DNA of 64,000 nt from an uncultured cyanobacterium (GCA_902495705.1 CABUXT010000002.1:69779-133778), one strand, 5' to 3'; numbered from the stretch's first letter, positions 25,032 through 34,219 are shown. Numbers and translations are program-made. The notes: a model not told the origin generated them from the letters alone.

Positions 25032-25119
25032 CCCCTCACACAACCATTAGCCATACGGCACACAGTCTCACTCAACTCGCATAGCTCGTTGGTTCGGCTA
25101 GGTGTCCCTAGGAGAGGGT
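25032..25119 (-). repeat. CCCTC palindrome with inner cassette (copy 3)
   Basis: Same cassette as 5202-5293 and 7756-7843 (GCCATACGGCACACAGTCTC side, then CGCATAGCTCG), here with diverged left arm CCCCTCACACAACC. Confidence 0.75.
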
Positions 25120-25378
25120 ATACCGTCACCCTGAACTTGATTCAGGGTCTATCCATTTGATTTTAGTCATGCTGAACTTGTTTCAGCATCTCTAATTGAA
25201 CAAATTAATCAAAAGTAAAACTTGTAATATTAGAGACCCTGAAATAAATTCAGGGTGACAATTGGAGTAAAAATCAACATTGATAGATTCTCTACCAAAA
25301 AATTCCCCCATAAAAACTCTAGCCAAAATCAAGGATTTGTTGTATAATTTCTGTAAGATTTTATATAAGGAGAGAACC

Positions 25379-26221
25379 ATGGGATATAAAATTTTATCAA
25401 AAAAAGAAATTTGTCCTAACCAATACGAAATTACCGTTGATGCGCCTTTTGTCGTGAGGAACGCTCAAGCCGGACAATTTATTATATTTAGAGTTGAAGA
25501 AGAAGGCGAAAGAGTACCTTTGACTATCGCTGATGTCGACAAAGAAAAAGGAGAATTAACCCTTGTATTTATGGCAGTCGGCTATACAACTAAAAAATTA
25601 GCACAGCTAAATGTAGGTGATGAATTGGTTGACATTGTAGGACCTCTTGGCAAACCTACAGATATCAAAAACTATGGTACTGCAGTATGCGTAGCAGGTG
25701 GTTACGGTGCAGCTCCTTGTTATTTAATTTCAAAAGCATTGAAAAATGCAGGAAACAAAGTTTACATGATTGCAGGCGCTAGAACAAAAGATTTGCTGTT
25801 CTGGGAAGATAAAATGAAAGATGCCTGCACTGAATTATTCTTGACAACAGATGACGGTTCTTATGGTATCAAAGGCTTTGGTACTACAGTATTAAAAGAC
25901 ATTATGGATAGAGAAAAAGTTGATTATGTAATCGCTGTTGGTCCAATGCCAATGATGAGAGCGGTTGCAAACTTGACTAAAGAAAAAGGTATCTACACAG
26001 AGGCTAGCATGAACCCTATTATGGTTGATGGTACTGGTATGTGTGGAGCTTGCCGTGTTACTGTTGGCGGAGAAACAAAATTTGCCTGCGTAGACGGTCC
26101 TGATTTTGATGCTCACCAAATCGATTTTGATGAGGTTATCAACAGAACTAAAATCTACAAAGACCAAGAACGCAAAAGATGCGAAGAATGTAATTTGTTA
26201 AAACAAGCAGACAAGATATAG
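25379..26221 (+). CDS. NfnA/SudB-type FAD/NAD-binding [2Fe-2S] protein
   Basis: 280 residues. FAD-binding barrel (about 1-100, with R-V-P-L-T-I-A-D near 53), NAD-binding domain (A-G-G-Y-G-A-A-P near 111) and a C-terminal [2Fe-2S] cluster C-G-A-C-R...A-C-V-D-G-P (about 221-240). This is the layout of the small subunit of NADH-dependent ferredoxin:NADP oxidoreductase (NfnA) and sulfide dehydrogenase SudB, related to PyrK. Its usual partner NfnB/SudA does not follow; instead a small Cys protein and electron transfer flavoprotein genes do. An AAGGAG site fixes the start at 25379; TATAAT lies at 25343-25348. Confidence 0.88.
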   Translation: MGYKILSKKEICPNQYEITVDAPFVVRNAQAGQFIIFRVEEEGERVPLTIADVDKEKGELTLVFMAVGYTTKKLAQLNVGDELVDIVGPLGKPTDIKNYGTAVCVAGGYGAAPCYLISKALKNAGNKVYMIAGARTKDLLFWEDKMKDACTELFLTTDDGSYGIKGFGTTVLKDIMDREKVDYVIAVGPMPMMRAVANLTKEKGIYTEASMNPIMVDGTGMCGACRVTVGGETKFACVDGPDFDAHQIDFDEVINRTKIYKDQERKRCEECNLLKQADKI

Positions 26222-26235
26222 GAGAATTGTGAAAA

Positions 26236-26424
26236 ATGGGAAGAAATGATATTCCGGTATGTCCGTTAGTAAGTATCGGTTCTGGTATTGATATGGTATG
26301 CAGCCAAACTAAATGTGCTTGGTATGTTCCAAATGTTCAAAAATGCGCTATGTATTTAATTGCATACAATGCATTGCTTGATGCTAACCAAAAACAACGT
26401 GCAGCAAAACAACACCAACAATAA
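26236..26424 (+). CDS. Small four-cysteine protein between flavoprotein genes
   Basis: 62 residues, not recognised. Four Cys at about 9, 22, 27 and 37 (V-C-P-L, V-C-S-Q-T-K-C-A-W-Y, K-C-A-M-Y) could hold an iron-sulfur cluster or zinc. The C-terminus is polar (K-Q-R-A-A-K-Q-H-Q-Q). AGGAG lies 11 bases before the ATG. It starts 14 bases after the NfnA-like gene and ends nine bases before etfB, so it is almost certainly cotranscribed and may be an electron-carrying or assembly factor of that module (inference). Confidence 0.75.
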   Translation: MGRNDIPVCPLVSIGSGIDMVCSQTKCAWYVPNVQKCAMYLIAYNALLDANQKQRAAKQHQQ

Positions 26425-26433
26425 TAACAGATT

Positions 26434-27234
26434 ATGAAAATAGCCTTATGCGTAAAACAGGTTCCTGATACTACAGCTATCAAGTGGACCGAGAATAATA
26501 CAATGCAAAGAGAAGGCGTAGAAAGTATCATCAATCCGTTTGATGTATACGCAACAGAACTTGCATTGAAAATCAAATCAGATGTCCCAAATAGTACAGT
26601 AACCGTTTTCACTATGGGTCCAAATCAGGCTGAAAAAATGTTACGCAAAATTTTAGCTCTGGGTTGTGATGATGCGGGTTTAATATCTGATAAAAAATTT
26701 GCAGGTGCAGATACTTATGCAACAGGCTTGACTATTTCACGCGCAATTCGCACAATGTTACCAGACTTTGATTTAATCATTTGCGGTCAATTTGCCGTAG
26801 ATGGCGATACAGCTCAAACAGGTCCAAGCATTGCAAATTTCTTAGATATTGCACAAGTTACTTATGTAAAAGATTTTGTAAGTTTTACTGATAAAAAACT
26901 CACCTTAACAAGAGAGGCTGATGATGGAATTGAGACAGTCAGAACAGTTTTGCCTGCTTTAATCTGCGTAATGAAACAAGATTTTGAACCTTCAAGACCG
27001 CTAATTGAAGGAATAATTTCCGCATCAAAAAAACAAATAAAAACCTGCACAATGACAGACATCGGACTAACACCTGACAAAGTCGGAATAAAAGGTTCTC
27101 CAACTTATGTAAGCAAAGCTTTTCGCAACATCTCAACTCACAACGCGCAAAAATTCAAAATGAATGTTGATGATAACGTAAATTTGTTATCTGAAAAGTT
27201 ATTATCTCTAGGAGTTCAAAGAAATGACCGATAA
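26434..27234 (+). CDS. etfB: Electron transfer flavoprotein beta subunit
   Basis: 266 residues, normal for EtfB. M-K-I-A-L-C-V-K-Q-V-P-D-T at the start, I-N-P-F-D near 36, C-G-Q-F-A-V-D-G-D-T-A-Q-T-G near 114-127 (AMP/FAD site). With EtfA it carries electrons between dehydrogenases and other carriers. A special, possibly electron-bifurcating, form is suggested by the next-door NfnA-like protein, but no acyl-CoA dehydrogenase is in the window. It has no clear ribosome binding site and probably depends on coupling. It overlaps etfA by 11 bases. Confidence 0.93.
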   Translation: MKIALCVKQVPDTTAIKWTENNTMQREGVESIINPFDVYATELALKIKSDVPNSTVTVFTMGPNQAEKMLRKILALGCDDAGLISDKKFAGADTYATGLTISRAIRTMLPDFDLIICGQFAVDGDTAQTGPSIANFLDIAQVTYVKDFVSFTDKKLTLTREADDGIETVRTVLPALICVMKQDFEPSRPLIEGIISASKKQIKTCTMTDIGLTPDKVGIKGSPTYVSKAFRNISTHNAQKFKMNVDDNVNLLSEKLLSLGVQRNDR

Positions 27235-28225
27235 AAAAGAAACAGGTATATTAATTTATGCTCAATTAACACGCGACAATTACATTCATCCTGTGTTTTT
27301 TGAATTGCTTTCTAAGGCTCAGGATTTGTCAAAAAAACTCAACAATTGCGAAGTTAATGCGGTGATATTTACAACCCCTAATCAAATTGACTCATTCAAA
27401 GAGTCTTTTCAAAATATGGGAGTGGATAAGGTTTATTACTTTGAAAACGAAGTATTCAAAGATTATTCGACTGATTACTATTCAAAACTGATTGTTGATT
27501 TGGTAGGTACAATAAAGCCGGAAATTCTGCTTATTGGAGCAACAAATCAAGGCAGAGATTTAGCACCAAGAGTTTCTGGAGCACTCAATACCGGGCTGAC
27601 TGCAGATTGTACTGAACTTGATATAAACGAAAAAGGACAACTTGCAGCTACACGTCCGACATTTGGCGGTCAATTGATGGCAACAATTTTATGCAAAAAT
27701 TATCCGCAAATGGCAACCGTTCGCCCAAATGTTTTAAAAATCACTCAACCTGAAACACCTAAAAATACAGAAATCATATCTTGCCCAGCAAATATTGAAT
27801 ATTTAAAAAACAGGGTCGAACTTTTGAATTTCTGCAAAACAAATAATTTAGGGATAAATGAACTTGATTCAGCTGAAATAATTGTTGCCGGCGGAAAAGG
27901 TTTAAAAAACGAAAAAGGCTTTGAATTATTAAAACAATTTGCCACTAGTATTGGTGCAACGATTGCTGCAACTCGCGGAGCAGTAGAAATGGGGTTAGCA
28001 CCTGTTTCGATCCAAGTCGGACAAACTGGAAAGACTGTTCATCCAAAAGTTTATATAGCCTGTGCGATATCAGGTGCAATACAACACACTGTAGGGATGA
28101 CAGGTTCGGATTATATTATTGCAATAAACAATGATGAGACCGCGCCGATTTTTGAAATTGCAGATTGCGGCATAGTTGGTGATGTGTTTGAAATTTTACC
28201 AAGTTTTATAGCTAAGAAGGACTGA
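27224..28225 (+). CDS. etfA: Electron transfer flavoprotein alpha subunit
   Basis: 333 residues. N-terminal domain about 1-190, with a Rossmann-like region (L-L-I-G-A-T-N-Q-G-R-D-L-A-P-R) near 100, and the FAD-binding C-terminal domain about 205-325: G-G-K-G-L-K-N, A-T-R-G-A-V, I-Q-V-G-Q-T-G-K-T-V-H-P-K, A-I-S-G-A-I-Q-H and A-I-N-N-D. It is the partner of EtfB and the last gene of the four-gene redox unit. Confidence 0.94.
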   Translation: MTDKKETGILIYAQLTRDNYIHPVFFELLSKAQDLSKKLNNCEVNAVIFTTPNQIDSFKESFQNMGVDKVYYFENEVFKDYSTDYYSKLIVDLVGTIKPEILLIGATNQGRDLAPRVSGALNTGLTADCTELDINEKGQLAATRPTFGGQLMATILCKNYPQMATVRPNVLKITQPETPKNTEIISCPANIEYLKNRVELLNFCKTNNLGINELDSAEIIVAGGKGLKNEKGFELLKQFATSIGATIAATRGAVEMGLAPVSIQVGQTGKTVHPKVYIACAISGAIQHTVGMTGSDYIIAINNDETAPIFEIADCGIVGDVFEILPSFIAKKD

Positions 28226-28227
28226 TT

Positions 28228-28674
28228 TTGTCGGCTTAGTAAAGCCGAACTACAGACTACTTATTCTTTTTCATGCACTCCGTGCAGGGGTGCTTTTGGT
28301 GGCAAAAGCACCGAAAAACCACCGACACGCCAATGCTCACATCAAACTAAAAACTCGTATCATAGCCGAATAACTCGTCACTTCGTTCCTCAAACAAATT
28401 CGGCTTTTGTCGTTTACTCGTTTTGTTTGAATTGCTCACTTTTGGCTATTGTCGGATTGTGACCTAGGTATAATGTCACCCTGAACTTGATTCAGGGTCT
28501 ATCCATTTGATTAGAAAGCAATGCACAAAGGTCAAATTTCAAAATCAACATTGATAGATTCTGAATAGGATAAAATCTAAGCCAAACAAGTTGGCAAGAT
28601 TTTTAATCCTTTCAGAATGACAATGACTTTTTTGATTGGTTAAAATTTACGTAGGTCGGTTTTACCAAGCCGAC
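28228..28674. repeat. Cluster of palindromic repeat modules
   Basis: Contains a GTCGGCTTAGTAAAGCCGA palindrome (about 28230-28250), element F in reverse (28261-28458), the ~150-bp composite (28472-28625) and GTCGGTTTTACCAAGCCGAC (about 28653-28674). The bases after this hold the ilvC promoter (TAGAAT, then GAGAGGTG before the ATG). Confidence 0.85.
28261..28458 (-). repeat. ~190-bp multi-hairpin repeat F (copy 2)
   Basis: Reverse copy of 24771-24959, with the same three hairpins in order; the GGTGCTTTTGGTGGCAAAAG arm and TGCACTCCGTGCA stem are intact. Confidence 0.85.
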
Positions 28675-28760
28675 AACAAAATCACTTATTCACAAATTTC
28701 CACTATTTACTTTCGTTTTTTGTGATAGAATGAAACCATTAGGGAAATGAGAGGTGTTTT

Positions 28761-29783
28761 ATGGAAGATTTAAAAATCTATCTTGATAAAGATATTAATC
28801 AAGATTTAATCAAGTCTAAAAAAATTGCAGTTATCGGATTTGGTTCTCAAGGTTACGGACAATCTATGAACCTGAAAGACTCAGGCTGTGACGTCGTTCT
28901 AGGGCTTAGACTTGGCGGAAATTCTGATAAAAAAGCAAAATGCTACGGTTTTAATGTTATGACTATCGAAGAAGCCGTAAAATGGGCTGACATCGTACAA
29001 ATTTTGATTCCGGATGAATTACAAGCCGAAGTTTACGAAAAACAAATCAAGCCTAATATGCACGCAGGACAATATTTGATGTTCTCTCACGGATTCAATA
29101 TCCACTACAAAAAAATTGTTCCGCCTGCTGATATTAACGTAATTATGGTTGCACCAAAAGGTCCGGGACACACCGTAAGAAGTCAATATGAAGAAGGTAA
29201 AGGCGTTCCATCTCTTATTGCGATTTATCAAGACCCATCAGGGGATTCAAAAGAAGTTTCACTATCTTACGCATCTGCAATCGGAGCAGGGCGTGCAGGA
29301 ATCATTGAAACTACATTTAGGGAAGAAACTGAAACCGACTTGTTTGGTGAACAAGCAGTAATTTGCGGTGGTGTTTCAGCATTGATGAAAGCAGGATTTG
29401 AAGTTCTTGTTGAGGCAGGATATTCTCGCCACATGGCATATTTTGAAGTTCTGCACGAAATGAAATTAATTATCGATTTGGTAAACCAAGGCGGTTTGGC
29501 TGATATGAGATATTCAATTTCTAATACTGCAGAATACGGCGATATGACTCGCGGTCCTAAAGTTATCGGTGAAGAATCTAAAAATGCAATGCGCCTAATT
29601 CTAAAAGATATTCAATCAGGCGAATTTGCGGAAGAATTCACCAAAGAAATGGCTACAGGCTGCAAAAACTTCAAAAGATTAAGAGAAGAAAATGCCAACC
29701 ACTTAATCGAAAAAACAGGGGAAGAAATTCGTTCTTCTTTCGTTTGGGGACAAGAAAAAATTATCAACAGAGACAAGAATTAA
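28761..29783 (+). CDS. ilvC: Ketol-acid reductoisomerase (class I)
   Basis: 340 residues, the class I size. NADPH-binding G-F-G-S-Q-G-Y-G near residues 27-34, cofactor loop L-R-L-G-G-N-S-D near 49, A-P-K-G-P-G-H near 131, metal-binding D-L-F-G-E-Q near 195 and E-V-L-H-E near 230. It catalyses the second common step of isoleucine, valine and leucine synthesis. No other ilv or leu gene is adjacent. GAGAGGTG precedes the ATG. Confidence 0.97.
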   Translation: MEDLKIYLDKDINQDLIKSKKIAVIGFGSQGYGQSMNLKDSGCDVVLGLRLGGNSDKKAKCYGFNVMTIEEAVKWADIVQILIPDELQAEVYEKQIKPNMHAGQYLMFSHGFNIHYKKIVPPADINVIMVAPKGPGHTVRSQYEEGKGVPSLIAIYQDPSGDSKEVSLSYASAIGAGRAGIIETTFREETETDLFGEQAVICGGVSALMKAGFEVLVEAGYSRHMAYFEVLHEMKLIIDLVNQGGLADMRYSISNTAEYGDMTRGPKVIGEESKNAMRLILKDIQSGEFAEEFTKEMATGCKNFKRLREENANHLIEKTGEEIRSSFVWGQEKIINRDKN

Positions 29784-29796
29784 TAAAGGAAAAATA

Positions 29797-30633
29797 ATGT
29801 TTAGCACAGAAGATATTTATGAAGTAGTAGTTTTTTCTATCGGAGACACAAAAGCAGGCTCAAAGATGGGAAAACTCCAATTAAAAAATACAAAAGATGA
29901 TTCGCTTTTGAATTGTATTTTATGGGAAGAAACTCTGAACAGATTTGACAGCAAGATTTTTAGAACAGGTAACCTTGTCCAAATCGTTTCAGCAAGTTTC
30001 AATGAAAAATACAACAATTGCCTGATTTCAGCTCTTGCATTGGTAAAAGAGGCAAAACTCGGACTTGAACCAAATGAAATAGAAAAATATTGGACAAAAC
30101 TTCAATATTATATTGAAAAAATCAAAGATGAAAAATTAAAAAGCTTTGTATCAAACTTGTTTGATACCCACAAAGAAACTTTTAAAATTATGCCGGCGGC
30201 AAAACTTATGCACCACAACTACATTGGCGGACTTTTGGTTCACACTGTAGAATGTGCGGAATTTGCAGAATTAAATATGGCTAAATTTACATACAAAACA
30301 AACGAAGACGAAATTTATGCAGCTTGTTTGTTGCACGATTTTGGCAAAATTTTTGAATACACAATTGACACCGAAACAGGTTTAATTGATTATGCTCAAG
30401 GATTTAGAGAAGAGTGGATTTCTCACTCACAATACGGATTTTGTATTTGTATGAATGCAGGATTTAAAAAAGTTGCAAAAATGATTGCCGCACACCACGG
30501 AAGAGCCGAATGGGGCGCAATTATTGACCTTGACCAAAAAGATTTGGAACCTGAATTATACCTAATCCACTTTATTGATAATTTATCGGCAAAATTTGGC
30601 AAAATTAGCACCAGATTGCTTGAAAATGCATAA
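29797..30633 (+). CDS. YhaM-like OB-HD 3'-5' exoribonuclease
   Basis: 278 residues. An N-terminal OB-fold nucleic acid domain (about 1-80: F-S-I-G-D-T-K-A-G-S-K-M-G, C-I-L-W-E-E) is followed by an HD domain with M-H-H-N-Y-I-G-G-L-L-V-H-T-V-E near 137-151 and L-L-H-D-F-G-K near 176. Length and order match YhaM, a 3'-5' exonuclease that trims RNA ends. It starts 13 bases after ilvC with AAAGGA, so it is probably cotranscribed; with rny it makes a second RNA-decay enzyme in the window. Confidence 0.85.
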   Translation: MFSTEDIYEVVVFSIGDTKAGSKMGKLQLKNTKDDSLLNCILWEETLNRFDSKIFRTGNLVQIVSASFNEKYNNCLISALALVKEAKLGLEPNEIEKYWTKLQYYIEKIKDEKLKSFVSNLFDTHKETFKIMPAAKLMHHNYIGGLLVHTVECAEFAELNMAKFTYKTNEDEIYAACLLHDFGKIFEYTIDTETGLIDYAQGFREEWISHSQYGFCICMNAGFKKVAKMIAAHHGRAEWGAIIDLDQKDLEPELYLIHFIDNLSAKFGKISTRLLENA

Positions 30634-30776
30634 AATCAATAACTTTTGTAAAAAAGTTTACAAATATCAAAAAAATTTACGTTGTGAAACATTTTGAGTC
30701 ATGGAGCATGGTTTATGCTAAATTAAAATTTGTAAACGGATATATTTAAGAATAGTTTTTAGTAAGGAGATAATGA

Positions 30777-31466
30777 ATGTCTGAATACTTGAGCAAGGAA
30801 GAGATTAAACAATGGAGAAGCTCATTAGAAAAGATTACATTAGAGGAGTTCGCTGCCAGATTAGGGAAAAAGGTAGAAGAAAAGAAAGAAACTAATGACC
30901 TTATTGATATCGTCTTACACGGCAAACCTGTTGTTTCTGATGAACCGGAATGGACAGGTAACAAAGTTGAAAGACTTAGTGCTATTGCAGATAGAGCTTA
31001 TGAAAAGGAAAAAGAACTTTACGTTTCACCATTCTCAGCTCAAAGCTTGAAAATGGACGACGTAAAACCTGCTAAAGAACATAAACATACTTCTAAAACA
31101 GAAGCTAAAAAAGTTGTTGAAAAAGAAAAAGTTGAAAAAGTTAAAAAGGTTGCACCAAAAGCTAAAGCTAAAAAAGCAGAAAAGACTTTGGAAACTGCTA
31201 AAAAAGCTATTGAAAATACAAAAACAGGTGATTCTTTAAGAGATGAAATCAGAGTTGTATTCAAAAAAGCTTTAACAGATAGAGAACAAAAGGTATTTGA
31301 TTACTTTGCTGCTCACAGAAATAAAATCGTTTATGCTAAAGATTTGGCTACATTGTTAGATTTGCCAAGAGATTATGTTTATAAATACATCAAAAATCTA
31401 AGAGCAAAAATCGACGGTGAAGCACTTAAAAACGCAGATAAAGGCGGATTTGTTCTTAATATCTAG
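30777..31466 (+). CDS. Lys/Ala-rich protein with C-terminal winged-helix-like domain
   Basis: 229 residues, not recognised. N-terminal acidic/basic region (1-90), a central stretch (about 98-150) made of K-A-K-A-K-K-A-E-K and A-P-K-A-K-type repeats like histone H1 tails, and a C-terminal ~65 residues (D-R-E-Q-K-V-F-D-Y-F-A-A-H... R-D-Y-V-Y-K-Y-I-K-N-L-R) resembling a winged helix. This suggests a nucleoid or regulatory DNA-binding protein (inference). AAGGAG lies nine bases before the ATG. A strong terminator follows. Confidence 0.7.
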   Translation: MSEYLSKEEIKQWRSSLEKITLEEFAARLGKKVEEKKETNDLIDIVLHGKPVVSDEPEWTGNKVERLSAIADRAYEKEKELYVSPFSAQSLKMDDVKPAKEHKHTSKTEAKKVVEKEKVEKVKKVAPKAKAKKAEKTLETAKKAIENTKTGDSLRDEIRVVFKKALTDREQKVFDYFAAHRNKIVYAKDLATLLDLPRDYVYKYIKNLRAKIDGEALKNADKGGFVLNI

Positions 31467-31489
31467 TAACAAAGGAAACAATATAAATA

Positions 31490-31519
31490 AAAAAGCGGTT
31501 GAAATTTTGACCGCTTTTT
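31490..31519 (+). terminator. Intrinsic terminator
   Basis: AAAAAGCGGT/ACCGCTTTTT with a ten-base loop; the T-run is in the 3' arm. Confidence 0.85.
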
Positions 31520-31626
31520 ATTTTGCCAAAAATATTCTACAAAATTTTTATATAATGTTACAGAAATTTACTGCAACATTTGGTCATTTGTGGTAAAATT
31601 AAGGCAAATAAGGAGATTGTACAAAT

Positions 31627-33072
31627 ATGGACCAAGAATTAAGAGACAAGTACGAAGTCGTAATCGGCTTGGAAGTACACGCACAATTAAAAACAAAATC
31701 AAAAATATTTGCACCGGATAAAAACGAATTTGGTCAAGAACCAAACTCTCTAACCAGCCCTATTACATTAGGTATGCCTGGGGTTTTGCCGGTATTAAAT
31801 AAAGAATGTGTTAATATGGGTATTTTGACAGGTTTGGCATTGAACTGTGAAATTCCTTCAAGATGCAAATTTGACAGAAAACAGTATTTCTATCCTGATT
31901 TACCAAAAGGTTATCAAATTTCTCAATACGATGAACCTATTTGCGTAAACGGATATTTGGATATCAACGGAAAAAGAATCGGTATCACTCGTGCTCACTT
32001 GGAAGAAGATGCAGGTAAACTTGTTCACGCAGGTGCTGACGGACTTGCAGGTTCAAGCTACTCATTAGTTGACCTTAACAGAGCAGGAACTCCGCTACTT
32101 GAAATCGTATCAGAACCTGATATGAGAAGTTCTGAAGAAGCTCGTAACTATATGGAAGAACTTCGTGATATCGTTAGATATATCGGCGTTTGCGACGGTA
32201 ACCTTGAAGAAGGTTCTATGAGATGTGATGCTAACATTTCAATTATGCCAAAGGGTTCTAAAGAGTTTGGTACTCGTGCCGAAATCAAAAACGTAAACTC
32301 TTTCTCAGCCTTGCAAAGAGCTATTGAATACGAAATTGAAAGACAAATTGAAATCGTTGAAGAAGGCGGTCAAGTTGTTCAAGAAACAAGATTATGGGAC
32401 GACAACTCTCGTGAAACTCGTTCTATGAGAGGAAAAGAAGATGCTCACGATTACAGATATTTCCCTGAACCTGATTTGATGCCACTAGAAATTTCAAGAG
32501 AATGGGTTCAAAGAATTAAAGACTCTATGCCTGAACTTCCTGCTCAAAAACGTGCAAGATATCAAGGTTTAGGTTTGAGCGAATATGATGCAAACGTAAT
32601 CGTTGAACAAATGGGCTTGGCTTTATTCTTTGATAAAGTCCTAGAACTTGGTGCAACTCCAAAAATCGCCGTAAACTTCATTATGGGCGAAATTGCAGCA
32701 TATTTAAAAGAAGACCACATTGAAATTACCGATACAAAATTGACTCCTGAAAATCTTGCTGAATTGATTGCATTGATTGAAAAAGGAACAATTTCAAACA
32801 ACATCGGTAAACAAATTATCATCGAAATGATGAAAGACGGTACAAAAGCCTCTGCAATCGTTGAAAAGAAAGGTTTGAGCCAAATCACTGATGAAGGCGC
32901 AATTAAAGAAATCGTTCAAAAAATTGTAGATGCTAACCCTGCTCAAGTTCAAGCTTACAAAAACGGTAAAACTAACTTGTTAGGATTCTTTGTCGGTCAA
33001 GTTATGAAAGAAACTAAAGGCAGAGCAAACCCTAAAACCGTTAATGAATTATTGAGAGGAATCATCGGTTAA
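31627..33072 (+). CDS. gatB: Asp-tRNA(Asn)/Glu-tRNA(Gln) amidotransferase subunit B
   Basis: 481 residues, normal for GatB. Early Y-E-V-V-I-G-L-E-V-H-A-Q-L motif (residues 9-21), D-R-K-Q-Y-F-Y-P-D-L-P-K-G-Y-Q near 82-96, H-L-E-E-D-A-G-K near 121 and a C-terminal YqeY-like tail with K-G-R-A-N-P. It is the kinase/tRNA-binding subunit that makes Gln-tRNA(Gln) by transamidation. gatA and gatC are not adjacent. AAGGAG precedes the ATG. Confidence 0.97.
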   Translation: MDQELRDKYEVVIGLEVHAQLKTKSKIFAPDKNEFGQEPNSLTSPITLGMPGVLPVLNKECVNMGILTGLALNCEIPSRCKFDRKQYFYPDLPKGYQISQYDEPICVNGYLDINGKRIGITRAHLEEDAGKLVHAGADGLAGSSYSLVDLNRAGTPLLEIVSEPDMRSSEEARNYMEELRDIVRYIGVCDGNLEEGSMRCDANISIMPKGSKEFGTRAEIKNVNSFSALQRAIEYEIERQIEIVEEGGQVVQETRLWDDNSRETRSMRGKEDAHDYRYFPEPDLMPLEISREWVQRIKDSMPELPAQKRARYQGLGLSEYDANVIVEQMGLALFFDKVLELGATPKIAVNFIMGEIAAYLKEDHIEITDTKLTPENLAELIALIEKGTISNNIGKQIIIEMMKDGTKASAIVEKKGLSQITDEGAIKEIVQKIVDANPAQVQAYKNGKTNLLGFFVGQVMKETKGRANPKTVNELLRGIIG

Positions 33073-33082
33073 TAATTATAAT

Positions 33083-33116
33083 AAAAGGGCGCAAAGACTG
33101 TATTTGTGCCCTTTTA
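33083..33116 (+). terminator. Intrinsic terminator of gatB
   Basis: AAAAGGGCGCAAA pairs with TTTGTGCCCTTTT (one G-U pair) with a seven-base loop. Confidence 0.8.
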
Positions 33117-33137
33117 TAAATTTATGAGGAATAAATA

Positions 33138-34202
33138 ATGTTTAATTTAACAAAGAAAAAAAGAACTAGTATGGAGGCTGAAATCCTTGTGCAAAGCAAA
33201 ATTTCAGAAATAATTTTAGATGCATATTTAGATAAAAATGGCGAAATAAACATTGATGTTCCTCAAGATATAAACCGTATTATCATTGTTGCCAGTGGTT
33301 CGTCTTACCATTGCGCAAGATACGCTGCTGAACTTTTCGGTTCAATTTCCAAAATCGAGGCTAGAGCAGTTTATTCAAGTGAATTTTTGTTGGAAGAAAC
33401 TATCGCACACCAAGATGGGATTTTGTACATATTTATAACCCAATCTGGTGAAACAACTGACACAAATAGCGCACTGGAAAAAGCCAAAGAATTTGGCGTA
33501 AAAACTCTATGCATCACAAACAAAGAAAATTCTACAATTTGGAATGCCTCTGATTATAAAGTTGCCTGCCATGCAGGAGAAGAAAAAAGTATTGCGGCAA
33601 CAAAATCTTTTTCTTCCCAGCTTTTATGCTCAACTTTGTTGGCATTAAAATTTGCGCAAAATAAAGGAATTGATGTCTATGACTACATTTTAGACTTAAA
33701 ATCTATTCCATCATTTATTTCTGAGACATACAAATTGCAACCAAAAATCAAACAACTTGCGAAATTTTTATCAAAATATAAAAATATCGTAATTACTGCA
33801 GACGGTCAGTCTTATGCACTAGCAAAAGAGGCTGCGCTAAAAATCAAAGAGACATCTTATCTGAATGCGACTTCTGCAATTCTAGGTGAATTTATGCACG
33901 GACATGTTGCGGTTCTAAATAACAAAAACACAGTTTTGATATATGTTTTGAACGACAATTTGACATATACGGCAATTAAAAATCTTGATAAAATCAAAGA
34001 AAACTACAATCCTCCGATTTTCATTATCGGAAACCGTACAAATCAAGTAAAATCTACTTACAACCTAAATATTGAGTGCGAAAAACCACTTGTAAAAACA
34101 TTTTGTATCGCTGTGATGATTCAATTGTTGGCACTAAACACAGCCCTTCGCCTCCACCGCAACGTCGACAAACCACATGGATTGAATAAGGTTGTAAAAT
34201 AA
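33138..34202 (+). CDS. GlmS-like double SIS-domain sugar isomerase
   Basis: 354 residues: two SIS domains as in the isomerase half of glucosamine-6-phosphate synthase, with no glutaminase domain. V-A-S-G-S-S-Y-H near 53, T-Q-S-G-E-T-T-D-T near 97, E-K-S-I-A-A-T-K-S-F near 148-157, L-G-E-F-M-H-G-H near 249, and a C-terminus L-H-R-N-V-D-K-P that matches the conserved V-D-x-P-R/H of GlmS. Without glutaminase it may use ammonia or act as a deaminase or aldose-ketose isomerase; which one is inference. It follows gatB and ends at a repeat cluster. Confidence 0.85.
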   Translation: MFNLTKKKRTSMEAEILVQSKISEIILDAYLDKNGEINIDVPQDINRIIIVASGSSYHCARYAAELFGSISKIEARAVYSSEFLLEETIAHQDGILYIFITQSGETTDTNSALEKAKEFGVKTLCITNKENSTIWNASDYKVACHAGEEKSIAATKSFSSQLLCSTLLALKFAQNKGIDVYDYILDLKSIPSFISETYKLQPKIKQLAKFLSKYKNIVITADGQSYALAKEAALKIKETSYLNATSAILGEFMHGHVAVLNNKNTVLIYVLNDNLTYTAIKNLDKIKENYNPPIFIIGNRTNQVKSTYNLNIECEKPLVKTFCIAVMIQLLALNTALRLHRNVDKPHGLNKVVK

Positions 34203-34219
34203 GGACAGTGCCCAGTGGT

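Larger units (their letters stand above)
24683..25262. repeat. Cluster of palindromic repeat modules
   Basis: Contains an ATTCTGAATTTATTTCAGAAT palindrome (about 24689-24709), the ~190-bp element F (24771-24959), a bare CCCTC palindrome (about 24980-25015), the cassette-bearing CCCTC element (25032-25119), CCCTGAACTTGATTCAGGG (25129-25150), GCTGAACTTGTTTCAGC and a CCCTGAAATAAATTCAGGG copy (about 25235-25256). No gene is supported. Confidence 0.85.

Noticed and set aside
24683..25262. CRISPR-like array or IS element
   Set aside because: Repeats are irregularly spaced palindromes without direct-repeat and spacer units, and no transposase or cas gene is present.
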